From the NCBI RefSeq assembly GCF_026340565.1, contig NZ_JAPEPB010000003.1, positions 1 through 64,000 of the forward strand: a DNA stretch of 64,000 nucleotides. The letters run 5' to 3'. A model generated the notes under the pieces. That model worked only from the letters and a program-made list of their open reading frames with translations, had not been told where the DNA came from and made no database searches. The translations under genes were made by a program, and so were the position numbers. Source of the DNA: Kitasatospora sp. NBC_01287 (GTDB lineage: Bacteria; Actinomycetota; Actinomycetes; Streptomycetales; Streptomycetaceae). Positions 25,076-33,843 of the stretch are shown here, in pieces (positions within the stretch are counted from its first letter, which is position 1; the number at the start of each line of letters is the position of its first letter).

Positions 25076-25108
25076 AAGCCCCCGACGGCGTTGGCCGGTC
25101 GGGGGCTT
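25076..25108 (-). terminator. hairpin between capsid and scaffold genes
   Basis: AAGCCCCCGAC and GTCGGGGGCTT form a perfect 11-bp stem with an 11-nt loop. It sits just downstream of the scaffold gene, so it is likely to reduce read-through into, or stabilise the 5' end of, the capsid message. The minus-strand tail TTCGCATACCCC resembles the tails of the other hairpins. Confidence 0.65.
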
Positions 25109-25130
25109 CGAAGTGGGTGGGGCGCTGGGG

Positions 25131-26780
25131 TTAGCCGCGCTGCTGGAGCTGGTCGAACGCGAGGCGGGCCTGCTGGTTCATGAGGGCCGCGATGTTTCGC
25201 TGTTCGACGGCGTCGGTGGAGGCCATGAGGCTCTTCTTGAGTTCCTGGGCCTTGCCGACGTCGATGGCCGGGGCGCCGTGGTTCTGTCCGCGAAGGTGCT
25301 GCGGGACGGGACCGGCCCCCTGGGTGAAGACCTTCGGCTCGGCGGGCTGCTCTTCCAGCGTCCCGATGCGGCCCTTGAGCGTCTCGACGAGTTCCGCCAG
25401 TTCGAGGACCGCATCGCCGGTCTTGGCGATCTTTTCGGCCTGGGTGGCGCTGTGCTTCGTCATGGCGTCTTCGACCGCGGCCAGGAGGCTGCTCTTGAAC
25501 ATGTCCGAGAGGGTGGTGTCGTCGGTCTGCTTGGTGACTGCGCCGTCGTCGGGGGTGGCGTCGGCGGGGGTTCCGGCCTGGTCCGCGGGCTGCGGGTCAA
25601 GGTCGGTGGTCTGGGTGGCGTCGTCCGCCGTCTCGGGGGAGTCGTCTGAGGTGTCGGCGTTGTCGGAGCTATCCATGTCGTCGGGATCGGCTTCCGCGTT
25701 CGCGACGGGGGTGATGTCGGCGGGGTCTGCGATGCCGATCAGCCGGCCCTTCTGGTCGTAGCAGACAACCACGGGGGCCTTCTCGCCGTCGGCCTTTGCC
25801 ATCGGCTCCTGGGTTCCCATCGCGGGTTCCTGGCCGGACGCGTCGATGGTGTCGGAACTCTCGGTCGGTACGGGCATGTTCGGCTCCTCGTGTGCGGTCT
25901 TGGCGACCACGGGGCCGCTGCTCTTCTCGACAGGTGCGGCGGGCAGGGATGCGAGCACGTTCTGCAGGCTGTCGACCGCGTCCCGGATCGCCTGCTCGTT
26001 CGCCGCGGACAGGCTGCGGCCTGCCTTCGCGATCGGCGCGAGCGCTTCGAAGGTGGCGAGCGGCGCCACGTCGAATCCTCGAAGCGCCTTGCCGACCTGC
26101 TCCATAGCCTCGGTGCACAGCTCGGCCTCGGCCTGCTCGTCGACGGCGAATCCGGCGAGGGTGTCGATGACGTAGTCGAGGGCGCACTGGGCGTCCTGCA
26201 GGTCCCACGCGTTGTCGGCGTCATCGGGGTCGACGGTGGCAGCTTCGAGCAGCTCACGGTCGGCGAGGACACCCAGGGCGTTCTTGAGCCGGACCGCGAT
26301 CGAGATCCACTTCTGGGCGGTGGCCGCGTCGACGGCCTCCCAGGCGGGGCTGCCGGGCTCGTTGGGGTCGCCAGGGGCGTCGTCGGTGTCGGGTGCGGCG
26401 AGGACCACGGTGGGGTCCATGCCGTCGGCGCTGTCGTCGAGTTCGCCGGTGACGAGCGCCTTGGTGACCCCGTCGTCCTGGGCGTTCCGCTCGCCCGTCT
26501 TTGCGACCGGTTCGGCGGGCTCGTGGCGCGCGGCCGCTTCGTGGATGAGCTTCATGAGCGCGCCGGGGCTGCCTGTCATCGTCACGGTCTCCTCCAGGGC
26601 GGGGTCAGGTACGGACTTTCCGATGAGCTCACGCACAAGGTCCGAGCCCATGAGCCCTGTGCCATCCGCTCGCTTGGCGATCAGGAACGTGGTGCCGTTG
26701 GCGGCCTTGTCGACGAGGTCCACGCGGGGGATGTCGGCGTCGACGAGCTCGGTGAACTCGTCCTCGGCGCGTGAGGTCAT
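25131..26780 (-). CDS. capsid scaffold-like protein linked to XkdF protease
   Basis: A 549-aa protein from ATG 26780, which overlaps the protease stop (ATGA). The N-terminus (IPRVDLVDKAANGTTFLIAK) is the segment that usually follows XkdF-type proteases, so protease and scaffold may once have been one polypeptide. The middle is helical and Ala/Glu-rich, with an extremely acidic, repetitive stretch of Asp, Pro and Thr around 370-440. The last ~100 residues are a coiled coil. High acidity, length and position directly before the capsid gene point to a scaffold. Confidence 0.75.
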   Translation of the reverse strand: MTSRAEDEFTELVDADIPRVDLVDKAANGTTFLIAKRADGTGLMGSDLVRELIGKSVPDPALEETVTMTGSPGALMKLIHEAAARHEPAEPVAKTGERNAQDDGVTKALVTGELDDSADGMDPTVVLAAPDTDDAPGDPNEPGSPAWEAVDAATAQKWISIAVRLKNALGVLADRELLEAATVDPDDADNAWDLQDAQCALDYVIDTLAGFAVDEQAEAELCTEAMEQVGKALRGFDVAPLATFEALAPIAKAGRSLSAANEQAIRDAVDSLQNVLASLPAAPVEKSSGPVVAKTAHEEPNMPVPTESSDTIDASGQEPAMGTQEPMAKADGEKAPVVVCYDQKGRLIGIADPADITPVANAEADPDDMDSSDNADTSDDSPETADDATQTTDLDPQPADQAGTPADATPDDGAVTKQTDDTTLSDMFKSSLLAAVEDAMTKHSATQAEKIAKTGDAVLELAELVETLKGRIGTLEEQPAEPKVFTQGAGPVPQHLRGQNHGAPAIDVGKAQELKKSLMASTDAVEQRNIAALMNQQARLAFDQLQQRG

Positions 26781-27157
26781 TCGGTGCTCCGTCGTGTGAT
26801 GCGCCGCGCCTGCCCTTGCGGCGAGAAGCCGGTGATCCGGCCGGACTTGTAGAGCCGCCACGCGGTCTCGTCGCAGATGCCACCCAGGAGCCAGTCGCCG
26901 GCCTTGACGATGGTGCCGTCGCCGACATCCCAGTCGGGGCCCCGGTAGATGTAGGACTCTGTGACGGTGAAGTGGCCGACGGTTTCCTCGGGTCCGTGGA
27001 ACAGCCCGACTTCGGCGCCGCCGGGAAGGAAGCTCCATGCGGCCTTCTCCAGCTCGTCCGCCGAGAAGTAGTCGCGGCCGCCGTCGGCGCCGCGCTGGAT
27101 GCGCGGGTCGGGTCCGGCCTGGTAGGCGACCCCCAAGAGGTAACGCTGCTCAGGCAT
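26777..27157 (-). CDS. XkdF-like prohead protease
   Basis: A 126-aa protein from ATG 27157, with AGGAGGTGG upstream. The pattern FSADELEKAAWSFLPGGAEV, GLFHGPEETVGHFTVTESYI and GSGRITGFSPQG-like end matches the XkdF (S78_2) putative serine protease family that cleaves prohead proteins; His in LFHG and Ser in GFSPQG are plausible catalytic residues. It overlaps the scaffold gene by 4 bp. A 12-bp gap separates it from the portal gene. Confidence 0.8.
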   Translation of the reverse strand: MPEQRYLLGVAYQAGPDPRIQRGADGGRDYFSADELEKAAWSFLPGGAEVGLFHGPEETVGHFTVTESYIYRGPDWDVGDGTIVKAGDWLLGGICDETAWRLYKSGRITGFSPQGQARRITRRSTE

Positions 27158-27168
27158 TTGGCCACCTC

Positions 27169-30141
27169 CTAGGCGGGGACGAGGGCGCACCGGCAGCGCG
27201 GGTGCGCGGGTGGTGAGATGTCGCCGCTCGGGTAGTTGGTCCCGATCGGTCGGGGGCCGGCGGCCGCGTTGGCGTCACAGACGGGGCAGACGCGGCCGTC
27301 CGGCTCGGTCAGCCATCGGCCCTCGTGCACCTTCTGCTGCTGGTAGTAGTCGGCGGCCGCTGTCGCGGCGCCGCGAGTGGTTTCGGTCACCGCAACGGCC
27401 TCAACTGCGCCCGGGTCGGAGGCAGCATCGCTGACCGCCTCGGCGAGCGCGTCAATGTCAGCCACTGGACCGGTTGCCAGCATGTGGGCGACGGCTTTCA
27501 TGCGGGTGTCGGCCACCTTGTCGGCCAGTGCGGGGATGGCCGCAAGGACGGCAGTCAGTCCGGCGGCGAGTCCCAGCTCTTCGATCCGGTCTCGCGCGGT
27601 GCCGCTCTGGCCGGGCTGCCAGCCGCTTGTCTGCAGATCGCCGCCGCTGACGGTGGCTTGAGCAGAGGCGGCGCCGAGGAGATAGGCGTCAGTGGTCAGC
27701 CCGGTCAGGACGGGAACGAGCGGGTCGGTCAGGTCGATGCCCTGCCCGTCCAGCCAGTCGATGGCATCGTCGATGGTCGGCTGTTCCGACTGCTGGGCGG
27801 TGTAGCCGTTGACCAGCCGGCGTGCCCTGTCGATGGTGACGACCCCGGCGAGCGCAGCGGCGATAAGCGGAGCCCAGTGCGCGGCGACGGCAAGATCCAG
27901 CTCCCATCCGGGCCAGGCCCCGTCAGGGGCCGATCCTTTTGGGCTGGCAGCCGCCTTCAGCAACTCCCCCGGCGCGTCATCCGGTTCGATGCCGAGCGCG
28001 GAGAGCACGTCCGGAAGGCTGGCCAGGAGTTCAGGTCGCACGGCGGGGTTGCCGGCGAGTTGGGCCGGGTCCCACCAGGCGATCGCCTCGATGCAGTCGC
28101 CATCCGGGTCGTCTGGGTTCGACACCTGGTCGCGGCTGCTGAGCGGCACCCAGTCCTCGGAGTCGACGGTCCAGACGGTGCCCTGGTAGACCCCGTTGGC
28201 GCTCGTCCAGGAGCCGGTCTGGCATCCCGGCGGCGGTATGCAGCCGGTCTCCTCTGACCATTCCCGCCAGGCGCCCCGAAGCGGTGTCTCATCTCCTTCA
28301 AGGTGACCGCCTGGAATCTCCCAGGTGCCGGCGGCCGGATCCTCGGGGTCGAGGGCCCGCTGCAGCATCAGGACCCGGCCGGTGTCGGCGGCCTGGACAG
28401 CGAGGCCGGCTACAGCAACCTGACCGTCGGCCTTACGAAGGGCGAGCCTGCCGTCTTGGTTGAGGCGGCGTGCCCGGACAGGGTCGATGGTGCGGAACTC
28501 GAAGTCCCTCCATCGGCCGGCGCGGTGCCGGGACTTGGTGAACTTCCGGAACGCGGCAAGTTCGGCTTTTGCCTCTTGCTCGCGTTGCTGCTGGCCGCTG
28601 CCGGCCTTGGCCACTGGGGCAGAACCCGGGGCGGCTGGCTGTGGCGGTGGTGCAGGAGGCAGTGCGGAGGGCCCGTATTCCTGCTCGGCGAGCGGTGCGG
28701 TGAGCACCGGGGGGTTCGGCATGACGCCCTCGACGCCGGCGAAAGCGGTGTGCGGTAGCTGTGTGCCGGGGGTTGGTGCGGCGGTTGCCGGGTCGATCTG
28801 TCCGGCGACCGCGTACAGGGAGGCGAGCGGGATGGGGCCGCCTCGCGCGTCGAAGATGAACCTTGGCACGGGGATGCCTTCGGGTTCTTCGAGCCCGTAC
28901 CGCATGGAGCGGATGTCACTGGCGCCGATCACGCCGTTCTGGATGTAGATCTGATCGGCTTGGGCCTGCTGTAGCCGGTCGGCCTGCTCTTCGCCCAGGT
29001 CGAACGTGAAATTGAGGGGGAGCCCGAGGTCGTCCTGGAGGAAGGCGCTGAGGATGTGCTGCAGGTGGCGGATCAGTGGGAGGTCACCGACGCGGTGCTG
29101 TACGTCGGCCTGGGATTCGCCGGAGGAGAGGTTGACGTTCTCCGTGAACCCCATGTCACTGGGTACGACGTGGAACGCGGCGGCGGTCTTCCTCATCAGG
29201 AAGAGGCTGAACTGGTCGGTGAAATCCTTCTCGTTGCTCCACGCGATCGTGGACCCGCCGGGCATCCACTTGATGGTGTGTTTGGCGGCCTGGTCCCCGG
29301 CCATGAACGAGTCCCACAGTGTCTGCCACTGCTCGATCTGGTCGGGGGACCACGATTCGGGTGCGGACGCGAAGGCCTGGGGAATGTTGCCTTCGGTGAA
29401 CCGCTCCAGGAAGTAGACCTGGAAGCGGATGTCCGTGTTGGCGTTGAGGAGGATCGTCTCCAGCGGCGCCAACCCGTACGGTGAGTTCGGGCGCTTCCGA
29501 AACGGCTCATAGATCAAGTCACCGCGGGTCAACCAGTTCCACGGCAGGCCGTTGATGTACTGGACGTAGGCTTCTGCGCTGCCCCCGGGAGACCGCCCCC
29601 AGTAGTCCAGCAGCGGGGCGATCGTGGTCCCGTCGACGTTCATGAGACCGATCGCGTCACCGCGCCGGTTCCGCAGCCGGTAGAGGGCACCGGCGTCGTA
29701 GGCGAGAACGTCGTACAGGTAGGCGGACAGCCAGGTCGAGAACGGGGTTTGACGGTCTGGCCGCGCCAGGGCCGCCATGCCAACGTTGATTGCGTCGGCC
29801 ACATCACCGTCGAAGTGCGGGGCGGCGACCAGCGACCAGTCCAGGGACCGGATCGAGTCGATCCTGTGCCAGATGCACATCTGGGCGACGTCGTAGGACT
29901 CGATGAGACCGCGGAGACTGTCAAAGCTGACCCGCTCGTGCGATCGGGGCCGGGCACTGGTGTTGTAGCTGGTGACGTACTCGTGGGCGCGGGGTGTGCG
30001 GGAGTAGCCGTCGTACGGGCTGATGGGTGTGCCGGGTGAGAACGGCGCGGAGGGCGTCATCAGGGCGGCGTTCTCACCGGCGGTCATCGCGGCTGGGGCG
30101 CCCGACCCGAACGTTTTGGTGAGGCGGCGGGGGTCGGGCAC
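27169..30141 (-). CDS. portal-NUDIX-MuF fusion protein
   Basis: A 990-aa protein from GTG 30141 (AAGGGGGG upstream). Residues ~50-480 are a phage portal (YLYDVLAYDAGALYRLRNRR, then GDLIYEPFRKRPNSPYGLAP). Residues ~575-700 form a complete NUDIX domain whose box G612-x5-E618-x7-R626-E627-W-S-E630-E631-T-G633 meets the family consensus. Residues ~745-990 are a MuF-like head morphogenesis domain with Cys952, Cys955, His980, Cys983 and Cys985 at the end. Portal and MuF are often adjacent genes and sometimes fused; a NUDIX enzyme between them is exceptional. It would place a nucleotide-diphosphate hydrolase at the portal vertex. Confidence 0.93.
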   Translation of the reverse strand: MPDPRRLTKTFGSGAPAAMTAGENAALMTPSAPFSPGTPISPYDGYSRTPRAHEYVTSYNTSARPRSHERVSFDSLRGLIESYDVAQMCIWHRIDSIRSLDWSLVAAPHFDGDVADAINVGMAALARPDRQTPFSTWLSAYLYDVLAYDAGALYRLRNRRGDAIGLMNVDGTTIAPLLDYWGRSPGGSAEAYVQYINGLPWNWLTRGDLIYEPFRKRPNSPYGLAPLETILLNANTDIRFQVYFLERFTEGNIPQAFASAPESWSPDQIEQWQTLWDSFMAGDQAAKHTIKWMPGGSTIAWSNEKDFTDQFSLFLMRKTAAAFHVVPSDMGFTENVNLSSGESQADVQHRVGDLPLIRHLQHILSAFLQDDLGLPLNFTFDLGEEQADRLQQAQADQIYIQNGVIGASDIRSMRYGLEEPEGIPVPRFIFDARGGPIPLASLYAVAGQIDPATAAPTPGTQLPHTAFAGVEGVMPNPPVLTAPLAEQEYGPSALPPAPPPQPAAPGSAPVAKAGSGQQQREQEAKAELAAFRKFTKSRHRAGRWRDFEFRTIDPVRARRLNQDGRLALRKADGQVAVAGLAVQAADTGRVLMLQRALDPEDPAAGTWEIPGGHLEGDETPLRGAWREWSEETGCIPPPGCQTGSWTSANGVYQGTVWTVDSEDWVPLSSRDQVSNPDDPDGDCIEAIAWWDPAQLAGNPAVRPELLASLPDVLSALGIEPDDAPGELLKAAASPKGSAPDGAWPGWELDLAVAAHWAPLIAAALAGVVTIDRARRLVNGYTAQQSEQPTIDDAIDWLDGQGIDLTDPLVPVLTGLTTDAYLLGAASAQATVSGGDLQTSGWQPGQSGTARDRIEELGLAAGLTAVLAAIPALADKVADTRMKAVAHMLATGPVADIDALAEAVSDAASDPGAVEAVAVTETTRGAATAAADYYQQQKVHEGRWLTEPDGRVCPVCDANAAAGPRPIGTNYPSGDISPPAHPRCRCALVPA

Positions 30142-30156
30142 GTGGACCCCCCTTGG

Positions 30157-31764
30157 TTATCGGCGTGCGGCTCGAAAGGCGGCGTCTCGGGCGGCTTTGT
30201 GAATGTCGGCTGGGTCTTCGGGGTTGCCTGGGGTTGCCTGCTCGAGGGCGGGTTCGGCGGCAGGAGCGGTGGCGGCCTCGGCCTTGCGGCGCGCGTACGC
30301 CAGCCAGGCTTGGGCGCCGGTGCCGTCGAGGAGCATTTGCGCGAGGGCTTGGCTGGTGGCGTCGACCTGGTCGTCGTGCGCCGCGTTGGGGAACCCTGCA
30401 GCCTCGTCGATGAGTTCCTCGGGGTCGAACAGGGCGATCCCCGCCTCCGGGAGGAACACGTTGCCGGCCTCGATGACCGGGGCGACGGCGTTGGCCCGCG
30501 CGTACTTCGACTCGGTCGGGTTGATGGCCACGATCCCGGGGATCTTCGACTTGAGAGTGTCGATGATCGCCGTGCCGTTCGCCTTGTCCTCCACGTACTT
30601 GGCGGTGGCTTGCGGCCAGCGGGCGGCCATCGCGGTGAATGCGGTGACCGTGTCCGTGAACGAGAGGCGCTTGTGGACCTGGTCGAGGAGGTACACGTTG
30701 GCGCCGCGCCGGGCCCACACCTGGCCGACGACGTAGTCGCTGCTCTTGGTGTCTTTGAAGGCCATGTCCCACGACATGACGATCTCGTCCGCCTCGTCGA
30801 CCCGGTAGGCGTCCGGTCGGTGAGGGTGCTGTGACCACAGGGGGGTGGTGTAGCGGCGCCACCAGTGGCGCTGCCACACGTTCCCCGCATCAGGAGAGGG
30901 GCGGCCCTGGTAGAGGGCGTTGAACACCCGGCTGCCGGCCTGAATACGGATTGCTTCCCATTCGGTGTCGGTGCGGCCTCGGGCCGAGGTGAGCCATTGT
31001 CCCGGCTCGCGGCCCAGGGGGTCGCTCTCGCCCTTTGTGGGGTCGTGGTCGGCGAGCGCTGGGATGTTGACGACTCGCCAGCGGTGTCCGTCGTCGGCGG
31101 CAAGGAACCGTCCGGCGAGGTCGTCTTCGTGCCACCTGGTGTTGATCAGGATGACGGGGGCGCCGGGGGCGAGGCGTGTTGATCCGACGGACTGCCACCA
31201 GCCCCATACCCGGTCCCGGTAGTAGGCGGAGTCGGCCTGTGATTTGTCGGAGAACGGGTCGTCGATAACGAGGGCCTCGGCGGGTTTGCCGGTGAGGCCG
31301 CCGCCGATGCCGACGCAGACGATGCCGCCGCGGTGCCCTTCGAGTTGCCACCGTTTAGCGGATCCGTAGTCGCGGGCGATCCGCAGGCCGATGTCGAAAG
31401 TTCCTTCGTCGCCGTCGTTGACGGTGATCCAGTTGCGGACGTCGCGGCCGAAACCTTCGGCGAGAGGCTGGCTGTAGGAGACGATCGCGATGCGGAGTTC
31501 GGGGTCGCGGGCGAGCGCCCACAGCGATCCGATCTTCGTGACGCGGCTCGACTTGCCCTCTTGGGGCGGCAGGCTGATGATCAGCCGGGCGCCGGGGGTC
31601 GAGTAGGCCCAGGCGATCTCACGGTCGATCCGGTCGAGTGCCGGGGTCTGCACTGTGGTGGGGTCGACCAGGGCGGCCAGGTCGCCGGGGGTCGACCACT
31701 GTGGTTGCCCGTCGCCGCGTTCCAGCTTGTCGGCCAGCAGTGTCATTGCGTCGAGCCGTGGCAC
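30157..31764 (-). CDS. terminase large subunit
   Basis: A 535-aa packaging motor. The ATPase half has a Walker A variant SLPPQEGKS (64-72) and Walker B ALVIDDP (164-170). The nuclease half has the RuvC-like acidic residues in SWDMAFKDT and a late DDQVDA. It lies between the small subunit and the portal, spaced 11-15 bp from each. The C-terminal ~50 residues (Ala/Glu/Pro-rich) are likely flexible. Confidence 0.95.
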   Translation of the reverse strand: MPRLDAMTLLADKLERGDGQPQWSTPGDLAALVDPTTVQTPALDRIDREIAWAYSTPGARLIISLPPQEGKSSRVTKIGSLWALARDPELRIAIVSYSQPLAEGFGRDVRNWITVNDGDEGTFDIGLRIARDYGSAKRWQLEGHRGGIVCVGIGGGLTGKPAEALVIDDPFSDKSQADSAYYRDRVWGWWQSVGSTRLAPGAPVILINTRWHEDDLAGRFLAADDGHRWRVVNIPALADHDPTKGESDPLGREPGQWLTSARGRTDTEWEAIRIQAGSRVFNALYQGRPSPDAGNVWQRHWWRRYTTPLWSQHPHRPDAYRVDEADEIVMSWDMAFKDTKSSDYVVGQVWARRGANVYLLDQVHKRLSFTDTVTAFTAMAARWPQATAKYVEDKANGTAIIDTLKSKIPGIVAINPTESKYARANAVAPVIEAGNVFLPEAGIALFDPEELIDEAAGFPNAAHDDQVDATSQALAQMLLDGTGAQAWLAYARRKAEAATAPAAEPALEQATPGNPEDPADIHKAARDAAFRAARR

Positions 31765-31774
31765 GGCTCACCGC

Positions 31775-32344
31775 CTATCCGGAGACGGCCCTGAGCTTTC
31801 GGGCCATGACCTGCTTGACCTTGACGGCTTGATCGCCGGTGATTCCGATTGCGGCGAGTCCGGCTTGGACGGCGTCCATCAGCAGCTTCGCCTTGCTTTC
31901 TTCGATGCGGGCGAGCCGGCCGTCGATGTCGAGGCGGGCGATGGTGGACAGGACGGTGTTGGCCCGGTCCATGGCCCGTTCGTACATTTGCACCTCAGCG
32001 CGGAGCTGTTCAGCCCCGGCGTGGCCTTCGTACCGGATTTCGTCTCCGAGGCGGTTGACGAGGGCGGCGGTGGCTTTCTGCCAGGCGACGACCTGGCCTG
32101 CGAGCTGGGACAGGGCGGTGAGGGGGTCGTCGACTGGGGTGACGTCGAGTTCGGCGAGTACCACCTGGACCTCCCGATCGGCCTTGATCTTCGCGGCTTT
32201 GATCTTCTGCCCGCCGGTGTTCCCGCCGTGGAGGCGGCAATGTCCGATTCCTGGGTGTGGCGTACCCCAGCCTGCGGCGAGGGTGCAGAACTCCTTCGAG
32301 TCCTCTTGTCTCGTCTTCGCGCCGCACTTGGGCTTCTCCGACAC
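31775..32344 (-). CDS. terminase small subunit-like protein
   Basis: I use GTG 32344, preceded by AGGAAGG at 7 nt; an ATG at 32404 gives 20 more residues without a good signal. The 189-aa product opens with a zinc-like cluster (KCGAKTRQ, EFCTLAAGWGT, CRLHGG). Helical regions follow. The Cys/His-HGG entry motif followed by a helical dimerisation region is typical for actinophage small terminase candidates, and the gene is directly upstream of the large subunit. Confidence 0.75.
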   Translation of the reverse strand: MSEKPKCGAKTRQEDSKEFCTLAAGWGTPHPGIGHCRLHGGNTGGQKIKAAKIKADREVQVVLAELDVTPVDDPLTALSQLAGQVVAWQKATAALVNRLGDEIRYEGHAGAEQLRAEVQMYERAMDRANTVLSTIARLDIDGRLARIEESKAKLLMDAVQAGLAAIGITGDQAVKVKQVMARKLRAVSG

Positions 32345-32406
32345 GGTGCCGCCTTCCTGGGCGGCTCGCCTGCTGGGAGAGAGTCTGGCGTCGTCGCGCC
32401 CCATGG

Positions 32407-32646
32407 TCAGGCGGTGGGCGGGGTGTTGAGGTTCTTGGCGTCGTCGACGGCCTCGGTGACCAGCTGTTCGGCGTCGGTCTTCACCTCGTCGACGACCGGC
32501 TTCGCGTCCTGGGCGACCTGCATCTCGTCGGCGTGAGCCTCGGTGGCGAGGGTGGTCTCGTCGCCGTGGAGCTTGTCGAGGACGGCGTGGAATTTGGTGA
32601 CGAGGGAGTTGAACTCTGCGCGGAGCTCGTCGGCAATCTTGGACAT
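32407..32646 (-). CDS. small acidic helical protein, 79 aa
   Basis: The ATG at 32646 has AAGGAGAT 5 nt upstream. The whole protein is a charged helix (DELRAEFNSLVTKFHAVLDK, then DAEQLVTEAVDDAKNLN), likely a coiled-coil dimer. It is transcribed ahead of the terminase genes. No function recognised; a small packaging or assembly helper is one possibility. Confidence 0.7.
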   Translation of the reverse strand: MSKIADELRAEFNSLVTKFHAVLDKLHGDETTLATEAHADEMQVAQDAKPVVDEVKTDAEQLVTEAVDDAKNLNTPPTA

Positions 32647-32672
32647 CGTGATCTCCTTGCGGTGAGGGTGGG

Positions 32673-32843
32673 TTACTTCGTGTCGCCGGCGCACCGCTTG
32701 CACGGCGCCTGCCTGTGGTGCACGTGGCAGGACAGGTCGCGCACCGGCTCGTAACGGGGCGCGGGCCCGTTGTAGAACGCGTACTGGCGGGCGAGCTTGC
32801 GGGACGCGTAGCGTCGCTGCGAGCGGGTGGGGAGAACGAGCAT
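32673..32843 (-). CDS. tiny zinc-knuckle protein, 56 aa
   Basis: The ORF begins at ATG 32843, 7 nt after AAGGAG, and ends at TAA 32673. It has a basic N-terminal half (RSQRRYASRKLARQYAFYN) and a C-terminal cluster SCHVHHRQAPCKRC that could bind one zinc ion. It is too short for most gene finders, but the ribosome-binding site, spacing and clustered Cys/His residues support it. Confidence 0.6.
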   Translation of the reverse strand: MLVLPTRSQRRYASRKLARQYAFYNGPAPRYEPVRDLSCHVHHRQAPCKRCAGDTK

Positions 32844-32873
32844 GAGGGAGTGCTCCTTCGCGGTGAGGGTCGG

Positions 32874-33134
32874 TCAGTGCCTGGCGTTGCGTACGGCTGC
32901 GGCGGTGGGCGGGTCGTCGGGGTGGTGGTGGCGGCAGACGACCCAGTTGGTGCCGTCCACTGGGTGCCGGGCGATTCGCCAGCAACCGCGGACGTGGCAG
33001 TTGTGGCGGCGCCACATGCTGATGAGGCCGCCGATGATGGCGAGTTCGCTCACGTCGGAGCCGACACCGGACCAGAGGAGGTATGCGGGGCCGGACGGGT
33101 TGTCGAGGCCGAAGAAGTGCGCGAGCCAGTGCAC
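32874..33134 (-). CDS. small Cys/His-rich protein with a hydrophobic segment, 86 aa
   Basis: The GTG at 33134 has GAGGAGG 4 nt upstream. The first half contains a hydrophobic stretch (PAYLLWSGVGSDVSELAII) that may span the membrane. The second half has HNCHVRGC and VCRHHHPDD, which could form a zinc site. Proteins of this design are frequent next to terminase genes of Streptomyces phages. No function is known. Confidence 0.65.
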   Translation of the reverse strand: MHWLAHFFGLDNPSGPAYLLWSGVGSDVSELAIIGGLISMWRRHNCHVRGCWRIARHPVDGTNWVVCRHHHPDDPPTAAAVRNARH

Positions 33135-33143
33135 GGCGCCTCC

Positions 33144-33329
33144 TCAGTCGGGCAGGAAGTCGGCGGTGCGGCCGCGGGATTGGCAGGGTTCCGCGTTGTG
33201 CCACCACTTGGTTTCACCAAGCCACGCTGGCTGCCCGCAGCGGGTGCAGGTTCCGGGGATCGGGTCCCAGTCGTCAGGCGGCGTGAACGGGGCGTCGAGG
33301 GCGCGGGTGGCCTGGTCGTGCTGGGTCAC
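33144..33329 (-). CDS. tiny zinc-ribbon protein, 61 aa
   Basis: The start is GTG 33329, whose bases overlap the upstream stop (GTGA) and which has AGGAG 4 nt upstream. The sequence TCTRCGQPAWLGETKWWHN, followed by a further Cys, is a short HNH- or zinc-ribbon-like pattern. Translationally coupled to the preceding 35-aa gene. Confidence 0.6.
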   Translation of the reverse strand: MTQHDQATRALDAPFTPPDDWDPIPGTCTRCGQPAWLGETKWWHNAEPCQSRGRTADFLPD

Positions 33330-33433
33330 TCGGCTCCTGCTGATCGTGCGTGGAGGAGGGCGCATCGGGTGGAGCAGTATTCGCCGTCCATGTCTGGTGG
33401 GATGCGGTGCCCGCACCACAGGCAGTCGGCCAC
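33326..33433 (-). CDS. micro zinc-finger protein, 35 aa
   Basis: The GTG start at 33433 follows GGGAGGAG by 6 nt. The product is almost only one zinc finger: CLWCGHRIPPDMDGEYCSTRC has two CxxC pairs 13 residues apart. The excellent ribosome-binding site and GTGA coupling to the next gene make it credible despite its size. Confidence 0.6.
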   Translation of the reverse strand: MADCLWCGHRIPPDMDGEYCSTRCALLHARSAGAE

Positions 33434-33458
33434 CGTGTGCTCCTCCCTTGAGGGTTGT

Positions 33459-33513
33459 GGGGTCCCGTGGTCGGCGTCGGCGCCCTCGGAGTGCCGGACA
33501 ACTACGGGACCCC
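33459..33513 (-). terminator. long-loop inverted repeat
   Basis: GGGGTCCCGT (33459-33468) and ACGGGACCCC (33504-33513) are perfect 10-bp complements separated by 35 nt. It lies in the ~150-bp gap between the HTH gene and the micro zinc-finger gene, where the packaging transcript may begin. It could be a terminator or a protein-binding site. Confidence 0.4.
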
Positions 33514-33586
33514 CCGGGCCCTGCGCCACCCTCGGGACGCGGGCCGTCCCGCCTCGACGCCCGCAGGGGGTGCGGGCCGGCGGGAG

Positions 33587-33823
33587 TTAGGCGGCTGCGG
33601 CGCGAGGCTGGTAGGACGCTGCGGCCTCGCGGACTTCCGGCAGGGAGTACATGGTCCGGTAGAGGTGGCCCTGGCCAGAGGGGCGGCCGTCACCGGGGAA
33701 GCGGTGGATCTTTCCGCGCCGCGCCCACTGACGAAGCACCTGCTGCGGAACGCCGGTCTCCGCCTCGGCCTCGTGTGCGTAGACGAGATGCTCGGGGACG
33801 ACTTCGAGAAGGACACGGTCCAC
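33587..33823 (-). CDS. HTH (MerR/excisionase-like) protein, 78 aa
   Basis: I use GTG 33823, which has GGGGG 5 nt upstream; GTG 33829 is in frame but too close to it. The sequence DRVLLEVVPEHLVYAHEAEA, then GVPQQVLRQWARRGKIHRF, then a wing, is an excisionase/MerR-type HTH. It may control the late operon to its left. It lies between two stem-loops, so it can be a separate transcript. Confidence 0.7.
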   Translation of the reverse strand: MDRVLLEVVPEHLVYAHEAEAETGVPQQVLRQWARRGKIHRFPGDGRPSGQGHLYRTMYSLPEVREAAASYQPRAAAA

Positions 33824-33843
33824 GGACACCCCCGGACATGCGT

